Of a DNA stretch of 64,000 nucleotides, positions 16,512 through 23,034 are shown piece after piece. The DNA lies in assembly GCF_000233455.1 (NCBI RefSeq), contig NZ_JH376420.1:575618-639617 (forward strand). The letters run 5' to 3'. The number at the start of each line of letters is the position of its first letter. Positions within the stretch are counted from its first letter, which is position 1. Under the pieces are notes generated by a model, which saw nothing but the letters and a program-made list of their open reading frames with translations, did no database searches and was not told the origin of the DNA. The position numbers and the translations under genes are program-made. The stretch comes from [Clostridium] citroniae WAL-17108 (lineage in GTDB: Bacteria; Bacillota; Clostridia; Lachnospirales; Lachnospiraceae).

Positions 16512-17324
16512 TTACTTCCGTTTCTTTCCACGTTTACTACCCGGACTTTTTAAGTGTTTGGACTTTCCAAACGCTTTCATCAATATCCGCATTTCTTCCG
16601 GTGATAACCTGTTATAATCAATCCCCAACTGACCTAAGAGCGCGGCAATCTGTTTTTCCTGCGTACTCCCTTTGAAATTCTCCGCGTCTGCAAGCGCCTT
16701 TTTCAGTTGGGCGGCAACAGAGAGTTCGGGGGCGCTGGTGCTGTCTCCTTTGTGGGCCTTCCGGATATCCCGGATAATCTCGTCAATATCCCCATGAACC
16801 ATGTCGCTGAAATACCTGTCCTCGTTGATATGTGCCGTTCCCAGCGTCTTAATTATCCTGTCATTTTCGCCGGGGCGGTATTGCTCGATAATCTCCACCC
16901 GCGCCAGATCAACCACACTGTTTAGGCTCTGTATCTGCATGGCGGCAATTCCGTCCACATAAATTTCTATGTCAGCCATCAATTTAACAAAATCCCTATG
17001 TACCGCCATTTCACAAAGAAGCCGGGTATTGATTTTTCCGCTTTTCAATAACCCTATCATTTCATCACTCAAATGCAGGCCGGAAAGGTCTGTGGCTGGG
17101 TGATTTTTATTTTCCGTCATTCCCAGCAGATAATCTGTGGACACTCCATAAAATTTTGCCAATGTGATAATGCTGGTGTGGCTGATGTCCTTGTAATCCT
17201 CTGTTTCATACTGCCCCAGAGCAGAACGGGAAATGCCCGTCTGCTCCGCAAGCTGTTCAAGGTTCAGCCCATGGCCCACTCTTAAATCCTTTAATTTCTC
17301 CTGTATTGTCAAGCTCACATTCAT
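16512..17324 (-). CDS. XRE-family regulator of the mobile element
   Basis: 270 residues. An HTH_3 domain occupies residues 5-70: LKDLRVGHGLNLEQLAEQTG then ISRSALGQYETEDY. A long helical region of unknown type follows, and a basic tail (KSKHLKSPGSKRGKKRK). The C-terminal part may sense a signal or dimerise. The ATG at 17324 has AAAGGAGGGG upstream. It is divergent from the VLP-mobV-tnpW genes with a 370-bp gap that includes palindrome 4, so it is well placed to repress transfer, which is inference. Confidence 0.85.
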   Translation of the reverse strand: MNVSLTIQEKLKDLRVGHGLNLEQLAEQTGISRSALGQYETEDYKDISHTSIITLAKFYGVSTDYLLGMTENKNHPATDLSGLHLSDEMIGLLKSGKINTRLLCEMAVHRDFVKLMADIEIYVDGIAAMQIQSLNSVVDLARVEIIEQYRPGENDRIIKTLGTAHINEDRYFSDMVHGDIDEIIRDIRKAHKGDSTSAPELSVAAQLKKALADAENFKGSTQEKQIAALLGQLGIDYNRLSPEEMRILMKAFGKSKHLKSPGSKRGKKRK

Positions 17325-17576
17325 GCCTGCCGCCCCTCCTTTCCCCCTGTTCAATCTCCGTTCCCATTATATCACAGTCTTTTCCATAAGCGTGGAAATT
17401 TCTGATATTTACCCGGATTTCCAACCTCTTGGATATACGGGTAAAGGGACTTTAAACGTGTACACTTATCTTAGTTCACCGGTGAATAACACAAGTGAAT
17501 GACCGTCTGAAAGAGATACCACCCGCAGGAGAAGCGCCGCCGTGACACTGCCTCTGGACATTTTGTCCAGAAGTCA

Positions 17577-17599
17577 CTTCGGGCCAACTTGGCCCGAAG
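17577..17599 (+). repeat. 23-bp palindrome, copy 4 (variable base G, fully symmetrical)
   Basis: With G at position 16 the arms extend to 11 bp around a single central C. It lies in the 370-bp divergent gap 17325-17694, next to a CTGGACA/TGTCCAG hairpin (17554-17571). Confidence 0.8.
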
Positions 17600-17694
17600 C
17601 CGGGACAGCGCGCCAATGCGGGGACACGCCGCCGGGAGGGGGCAGGAACGGCTTTCGGGGAGAACGGCAGAGAGAACATAATGGAGGACAAACT

Positions 17695-18051
17695 ATGTCA
17701 AGACAAATGACCCCGGCCCAGCGCCGGAAAGCAGTCACCTTAATTCGTTCAACCTGTTGCAACTATGACAACGGCAACTGTATCGCTTTAGACGATGGGG
17801 AGGAATGTGTCTGTGTACAGAGCATTTCCTACACCCTTATCTGTAAATGGTTCTTGAACGCCGTACTTCCGGCAGACAAGACTTTATACGCCGAGATTAT
17901 GGGACAGGGCGTAAAGCGATGTGTTATCTGCGGCGGGACTTTCGCCCCTCGCTCCAACCGGGCAAAGTATTGTAAAGACTGCGCCCGGAGAGTACACCGC
18001 AGACAGAAGAACGCCAGCGATAGGAAACACAGGGGAAAAGCGGACAATTAG
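17695..18051 (+). CDS. cysteine-rich VLP domain protein
   Basis: 118 residues. Two cysteine clusters: CCNYDNGNCIALDDGEECVC in the first half and CVICGGTFAPRSNRAKYCKDC in the second, a zinc-ribbon-like arrangement, with a basic tail. This is the Cys_rich_VLP protein that commonly precedes the Mob gene in Firmicutes mobilizable elements; its role in transfer is not established. GGAGGA precedes the ATG at 17695; the frame upstream of it is rejected. First gene of the rightward transfer block. Confidence 0.82.
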   Translation: MSRQMTPAQRRKAVTLIRSTCCNYDNGNCIALDDGEECVCVQSISYTLICKWFLNAVLPADKTLYAEIMGQGVKRCVICGGTFAPRSNRAKYCKDCARRVHRRQKNASDRKHRGKADN

Positions 18052-18167
18052 GGGCGCGGAAAGACCCGTTCTACAAGGCTTTGCGGGCGCTGTTTCCGGG
18101 GTGGTGGTATGTTTGTACCTCTCCCCCGGAAAACAGGCTCCTAACCGTAACCGACAGGAGGGACGAT

Positions 18168-19115
18168 ATGCCGCAATATGCGATTTTACGTTTTGAGAAG
18201 CACAAGGGCACTCCGGCCCGGGCGATGGAGGCCCACCATGAGCGCCAGAAAGAGAAATACGCCAGCAATCCCGACATAGACACGGCAAAAAGCAAGAACA
18301 ATTTTCACATAGTCAAACCACAAGGAAGATACTATCACTTTATCCAGAGCCGTATTGAGCAGGCCGGGTGCCGCACCCGCAAGGACAGTACCCGGTTTGT
18401 TGATACACTGATAACCGCCAGCCCGGAATTTTTCAAGGGGAAAAGCGTTAAGGAAACGGCGGCATTTTTTCAGCGCGCGGCTGACTTCCTTATCCAGCGG
18501 GTAGGGAAAGAAAACATCATTTCCGCCGTAGTCCATATGGACGAGAAAACACCGCACCTGCATTTGACCTTTGTGCCGCTGACAAAAGACAACCGCCTTT
18601 GTGCAAAGGAAATCTTGGGAGGGCGCGCGGATTTAAGCCGCTGGCAGGACGATTTTTACTCCCACATGATACAGGCATTCCCGGACTTGGAACGCGGCGA
18701 AAGCGCCCGTGAGACAGGACGGAAACATATCCCCACCCGGATATTCAAACAGGCGGTACACCTCACCAGACAGGCCCAGAGAATAGAAACGGTACTATCG
18801 GGTATCAATCCCTTGAACGCGGCGAAGAAGCGTGAAGAAGTTCTTTCCCTTTTGGAAAAGTTTTTCCCGGAGATGGAGGATTTTGAGAGCGTACTCAAAA
18901 AGTATAAGAGCGGATTTACCCGTCTGGAAAAGGAGAACGCCGCTCTTGCACAACGCGCGAAAGCGGGGGACGAAAAGAAGATAAAGACACAGCTTGAACG
19001 TGGAAAGCTGGAAAGCGAACTGCGGGAACTGCGCCGCATTGTGGACGCTATCCCGGAGGATTTAAAACGGCAGATACAGGCCGCCCAGCGCGGCCAGACC
19101 GGGCGGCAGAGATAG
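18168..19115 (+). CDS. MobV-family relaxase (Mob_Pre)
   Basis: 315 residues. The MobV signature HMDEKTPHLHLTFVPLT, with the metal-binding HxH, is at about residues 122-138, and the N-terminal MPQYAILRFEKHKG is typical of Mob_Pre. It nicks oriT and pilots the strand into a recipient. The C-terminal 100 residues are a charged coiled coil. A strong AGGAGGG precedes the ATG at 18168. In Tn4451 the equivalent gene is tnpZ. The pMV158-like oriT at 14020-14059 is its probable substrate. Confidence 0.92.
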   Translation: MPQYAILRFEKHKGTPARAMEAHHERQKEKYASNPDIDTAKSKNNFHIVKPQGRYYHFIQSRIEQAGCRTRKDSTRFVDTLITASPEFFKGKSVKETAAFFQRAADFLIQRVGKENIISAVVHMDEKTPHLHLTFVPLTKDNRLCAKEILGGRADLSRWQDDFYSHMIQAFPDLERGESARETGRKHIPTRIFKQAVHLTRQAQRIETVLSGINPLNAAKKREEVLSLLEKFFPEMEDFESVLKKYKSGFTRLEKENAALAQRAKAGDEKKIKTQLERGKLESELRELRRIVDAIPEDLKRQIQAAQRGQTGRQR

Positions 19116-19166
19116 CCGCCCTTGTACCTTGACAACCGAATATTGATGATTGAGAAAGGAAACTGA

Positions 19167-19355
19167 ATGGAAAAAAGCCAGAGCATTTCCCCGGCCAAAC
19201 AGGGCCAGCTTTTACAGACAGAGAACGGAACACAGTATTTTATCTGTGGGAAAAGCCGCATTAAGGTATCGGAGCATTTCGCAGTGGAGGGACGGCCTCT
19301 TGGTGAACTGATTGCCGATGTAATCCGGCACTCTGCGGACAAAAATCCCACCTGA
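19167..19355 (+). CDS. tnpW: TnpW-like transposon protein
   Basis: 62 residues: TENGTQYFICGKSRIKVSEH, then GRPLGELIADVI. This matches the small TnpW proteins of Tn4451-type elements, whose role is unknown. It lies between the relaxase and the recombinase, 51 bases after mobV, with GAAAGGA upstream of the start. Confidence 0.78.
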   Translation: MEKSQSISPAKQGQLLQTENGTQYFICGKSRIKVSEHFAVEGRPLGELIADVIRHSADKNPT

Positions 19356-19453
19356 TCCACAACATTGATTACAGCCCGCGCTTATGATATACTTTACCTA
19401 TACAGGCAAGGTATTGTAATAAGCGTGGGTTGTTTCTTTTAAAGGAGGCTATG

Positions 19454-21067
19454 ATGAAACAACCAATTTACAATACCGCACTCTATCTAAGACTTAGCCG
19501 TGACGATGAATTACAGGGGGAAAGCTCCAGCATTACCACACAGAGAAGTATGCTCCGCCAATATGCCGCTGAAAACGGGCTGAATGTTATCGAAGAATAC
19601 GCAGACGATGGCTGGTCGGGAACGAACTTTGACCGTCCGAATTTCCAGCGTATGATTGAGGATATCGAAGCGGGAAAGATTAACTGTGTGATAACAAAAG
19701 ATTTATCCCGTCTTGGCAGAAACTATATCTTAACCGGACAGTATACCGAACTCTATTTTCCCAGCCGTGGTGTCCGCTATATCGCCATCAATGATGGCGT
19801 GGACAGTGCGAACGGTGAAAGTGAGATTGCCCCATTCAAGAATATCATTAATGAGTGGGTAGCGCGTGACACAAGCCGCAAGGTAAAATCCGCTATGAAA
19901 GTACGGTTTGCCGAGGGCGCGCACTATGGGGCCTATGCACCGTTAGGATACAGGAAAGACCCGGACACAAAGGGAAAGTTACTAATTGACGAGGATACCC
20001 GCTGGATAATCGAAAAGATTTTTGACCTTGCTTCTCACGGCATGGGAGCCGCCAAAATTACAAAGACTTTGATTGAGGAAAAAGTACCCACTTCCGCATG
20101 GCTGAATTTTCAGAAGAATGGCACATTCGCCCATATCTTTGAGGGACAGCCGGAAAGCAAGCGCTATCTGTGGACGATAGGACAGGTGAAAAATCTCATG
20201 AAAGATGAAACCTATATCGGCAACAGTGTCCACAACAAACAGAGTACCATATCATTCAAGAACCGTAAGAAGATACGCAAGCCGGAAGAAGAATGGTACA
20301 GGGTAGAAAATACTCACGAACCGCTGGTTGATAAAGACGTGTTCCGGCAGGTACAGGAGCAGATAAAAGGAAGACGCAGGGAGCGGAAAGACAGGACTAC
20401 CCAGATTTTTGCGGGGCTGGTGAAATGCGCGGACTGTGGCTGGTCGCTCCGGTTCGGGACGAATAACCAGAATAAAACGCCATACAGCCATTTTTCCTGT
20501 TCCTATTACGGACAGTTTGGAAAGGGCTATTGCTCCGCCCACTATATCCGTTATGATGTGCTTTACGCCTATGTCCTTTCCCGTCTGCAATATTGGTCAC
20601 AGGAGGCCGAACAGGACGAAGGGAACCTGCTTCACCGCCTGTTAAAAACAGGTGACAGGGAACGCGCCGCCGCAAAGAAAAAGGCCGCGTCCGAGCTGAA
20701 AAAAGCGGAGAAACGGCAACGGGAAATTGATACCCTGTTTATGAAAATGTATGAGGACAGGGCGGCAGAGAAAATCACGGAACGCAACTTTTCCATGCTG
20801 TCCACGAAGTACCAGAATGAACAGGCGGAATTATCCGAAACAATCCAGACCTTGCAGGAACGGCTTGCAAAGTCTGAACAGGAAAACAGTGACGCGGAGA
20901 AATGGATTGCACTTATAAAGCAATACTCCAGTCCCGCTGAACTGACTGCACCGCTTTTAAACACGCTGATAGAAAAAATCGTTGTCCACAATGCTGTTAC
21001 AAACGCAGACGGAGAACGGGAGCAGGAAGTAGAAATTCACTACCGCTTTATCGGCAAAATTGATTGA
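19454..21067 (+). CDS. large serine recombinase (TnpX/TndX-like)
   Basis: 537 residues. The catalytic domain is at 1-150, with TALYLRLSRDDELQGESSSI (active-site Ser in YLRLSRDD) and CVITKDLSRLGRNYILTG. A recombinase domain follows, then a zinc ribbon (CADCGWSLRF with a later CSYYG..C) and a long coiled coil (about 400-490). It excises the element as a circle and inserts it. Of two adjacent ATG codons the second, 19454, has the better spacing from AAAGGAGG. Element borders sharing GGGAG(N)CCGG agree with serine-recombinase chemistry at a short core. Confidence 0.94.
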   Translation: MKQPIYNTALYLRLSRDDELQGESSSITTQRSMLRQYAAENGLNVIEEYADDGWSGTNFDRPNFQRMIEDIEAGKINCVITKDLSRLGRNYILTGQYTELYFPSRGVRYIAINDGVDSANGESEIAPFKNIINEWVARDTSRKVKSAMKVRFAEGAHYGAYAPLGYRKDPDTKGKLLIDEDTRWIIEKIFDLASHGMGAAKITKTLIEEKVPTSAWLNFQKNGTFAHIFEGQPESKRYLWTIGQVKNLMKDETYIGNSVHNKQSTISFKNRKKIRKPEEEWYRVENTHEPLVDKDVFRQVQEQIKGRRRERKDRTTQIFAGLVKCADCGWSLRFGTNNQNKTPYSHFSCSYYGQFGKGYCSAHYIRYDVLYAYVLSRLQYWSQEAEQDEGNLLHRLLKTGDRERAAAKKKAASELKKAEKRQREIDTLFMKMYEDRAAEKITERNFSMLSTKYQNEQAELSETIQTLQERLAKSEQENSDAEKWIALIKQYSSPAELTAPLLNTLIEKIVVHNAVTNADGEREQEVEIHYRFIGKID

Positions 21068-21103
21068 TACGATATTGAATGATACCAATATCTTTAACTA
21101 TGG

Positions 21104-21883
21104 GAGACCGGGCAGTCCTATCCGGAAATGGAGAAGATACTCCAGCTCTGTGAAATGTTCTGCTGTAACCTGGATACCCTGATCAAGGGGAATGTGACCA
21201 GGGAAGAAAAGGAAGATCTGTACGGTTATGACCAGCAGATGAACCGTTTCTCCCTGCTCACTGCCAGTTCTGTTGCCATGATCATTGCGTCCGTGGGGCT
21301 GATGGTGATCCTGGAAGTCCTGCTCCAGGGGATCGTACACGAGGATGTGATGGCCATAGGGATGTTTGCCATGGTGGGGATAGCAGTCTCCATCTTGATC
21401 GTGTCCGGTATCAACCATAGATATTTTAAGAAACGATACTCAACCGTCCAGGATTTCTATACGGAAGAAGAGCGCTACCGATTTAACAGGAAGTTTGCAG
21501 TGGCCATTGCTGCCGGTGTATGCCTGATCCTCTTTGGACTCTGCTTAAATATGGGGCTGGAGCTTTTGGAAGATCCTGTGCTTGAAGAGGCGGGCGGCGG
21601 GATCCAACTGTTCTTTGTAGCAGCCGCCGTGTGGATCTTTATCTATTTTGGGGTACAGAGAGCAAAATATGAAGTAGGGGAATACAATAAAAAAAACCGC
21701 GGCGAGCAGGACAGCGGTGCGAAACTGACCGGAAAGATCTCCGGTGTGATCATGCTGTTAGCCACGGCAATTTTCTTTTATTTTGGACTGGTCTTGGATA
21801 TGTTCCGTATTGCATGGGTAGTTTTCCCCATTGGCGGCCTTCTGTGCGCTGCCGCCAACGTGATATGGGGTGACAAAAAATAG
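21104..21883 (+). pseudogene. XRE-family membrane regulator, 3' fragment
   Basis: Continuation of the gene begun at 13744, without its own ribosome-binding site. It reads W-E-T-G-QSYPEMEKILQLCEMFCCNL in frame, then about five to six hydrophobic helices (LLTASSVAMIIASVGLMVIL and others). This HTH plus membrane layout is common in clostridia as a signal-responsive regulator. An internal ATG at 21128 might be used but would yield only the membrane part. The host gene is probably inactive while the element is integrated. Confidence 0.85.
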
Positions 21884-21932
21884 TATCTTTTCCGGTCAAG
21901 ATGATGAGCCGCCCTGAACAGTTACGTATTTT

Positions 21933-22526
21933 CTATTGGTCCCGCTTTCTCACAACCGGATACTGTTCCACGATTTCCCGATAGCGGAAGCACTCCTTCC
22001 TGTGGTCGTTAATGATCCCGCAGGCCTGAAGGTGGGAATATACGGTGACCGACCCCAGATACTTAAAACCCCGATGTTTCAGATCCTTGCTCACTTCATC
22101 GGACAGACTGTTTTTGGCAGGTATCTTTCCCTTCTGATGGCCTGAATACAGAAGGGTCTTTCCTTTGGAGAACCCCCACAGATACCTACTGAAGGAGCCA
22201 AATTCCTCTCTCACCGCCCGGAAACACCGGGCATTGTGGATCACTGCCTCCACCTTTCTGCGTGATCGTATCATTCCCTCGGACGCCAGGATACGCTCCA
22301 CATCCGCCTCAGCGTACAGGGCGATCTTTTCATAGTCAAACCCGTCAAAGCATTGGCAGAATATCTCCCGCTTCTGGATCATCATATTCCAGTTCAGGCC
22401 GCACTGCATCACCTCCATCATGAGAAACTCAAACTGCTTTTGGTCGTCATGAAGGGGCGTGCCCCACTCCTCGTCATGGTATCTCATCATCTTCTCATTG
22501 CATAAACACCAGCTGCACCGCTCCAT
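21933..22526 (-). CDS. tag: DNA-3-methyladenine glycosylase I
   Basis: 197 residues. Tag removes 3-methyladenine from alkylated DNA. The zinc ligands of the Tag family are visible: Cys in MERCSWC and His in MMRYHDEEWG at the N-terminus, and SHLQACGIINDH at the C-terminus. The segment FLMMEVMQCGLNWNMMIQKR is the base-binding region; the Leu/Asn replacement of the commoner L-S-W order is a mild variation. AGGTAAG-type ribosome-binding sequence precedes the ATG. Monocistronic. Confidence 0.92.
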   Translation of the reverse strand: MERCSWCLCNEKMMRYHDEEWGTPLHDDQKQFEFLMMEVMQCGLNWNMMIQKREIFCQCFDGFDYEKIALYAEADVERILASEGMIRSRRKVEAVIHNARCFRAVREEFGSFSRYLWGFSKGKTLLYSGHQKGKIPAKNSLSDEVSKDLKHRGFKYLGSVTVYSHLQACGIINDHRKECFRYREIVEQYPVVRKRDQ

Positions 22527-22548
22527 CTTACCTCCCCCTTCTTTATGT

Positions 22549-22577
22549 GTACGCTCGGAATCCGTGGGCGTACACCT
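22549..22577. repeat. dispersed repeat A, copy 3 (hairpin)
   Basis: GTGTACGCTCGGAATCC and GGGCGTACAC; the ends GTGTACGC/GCGTACAC form an 8-bp stem between the GNAT stop codon and tag. It could act as a terminator for the GNAT gene but no T-run is present. Confidence 0.55.
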
Positions 22578-23016
22578 ATGATTCGTTGGAAAGGGACATG
22601 CAGAACTTGTAATGGTCGTTCTTCATCCCCTGCGCCTCATAGAACCCATGGCTGGGTTTTCGTTTTTTATTGCAGCACACCTCCAGTTGGATGCAGCCGT
22701 GATCCAGGGCAGCTTCCTTTGCTGCCTGAAACAGCTGACTGCCAATGCCGGCTCCCCTTCTGTCCCGGTCCACCACCAATTCCTGTATCTCAGCCACATA
22801 GGCGGTGTGATGAAGCAGTCTCTGCACGTACAGGCTGGCAAATCCGGCAACCCGGCCCTCCTCCTCATAGACAAAATAATGTATGGCCGGATCTGTCCTG
22901 TTTGCCTCAAAGATTTCAAAAAAAGCTGACCTGTCTATCTCTGTTTCCTCCAGGGCAGTGATCAGGACACAGATCTGCTCCCTGTCCTCAGATTTGGCTG
23001 CTCTTACACCTTTCAT
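22576..23016 (-). CDS. GNAT-family N-acetyltransferase
   Basis: 146 residues. The acetyl-CoA motif is VAEIQELVVDRDRRGAGIGS then QLFQAAKEAA (Q/RxxGxG/A, about residues 73-95), followed by the C-terminal strand GMKNDHYKFCMSL. The substrate is unknown. The ATG at 23016 has GGAGGTGGG upstream and is preferred to the GTG three codons earlier, which sits inside that site. It starts 18 bases after the GTPase-NYN gene stop and may be co-transcribed. Confidence 0.85.
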   Translation of the reverse strand: MKGVRAAKSEDREQICVLITALEETEIDRSAFFEIFEANRTDPAIHYFVYEEEGRVAGFASLYVQRLLHHTAYVAEIQELVVDRDRRGAGIGSQLFQAAKEAALDHGCIQLEVCCNKKRKPSHGFYEAQGMKNDHYKFCMSLSNES

Positions 23017-23034
23017 GGATCCCACCTCCAGAAT

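Larger units (their letters stand above)
13846..21111 (+). mobile_element. Tn4451-type integrative mobilizable element inserted in an XRE gene
   Basis: The core TGGGAG(T/A)CCGG occurs at both borders (13846-13856 and 21101-21111), 7,255 bp apart, both in frame with the split host gene. Just inside are perfect 15-bp inverted repeats CATAGTTAAAGATAT (13864-13878, and its complement at 21088-21102). Contents are an oriT, a pyridoxamine-oxidase-like cargo gene, a small-gene regulatory block, a Cys-rich VLP protein, a MobV relaxase, TnpW and a large serine recombinase. No conjugation (type IV) genes are seen, so it should need a helper for transfer. Confidence 0.88.

Noticed and set aside
13846..21111. 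Integrated conjugative element able to transfer itself
   Set aside because: No type IV secretion, coupling-protein or replication genes were found between the borders; it is mobilizable only.
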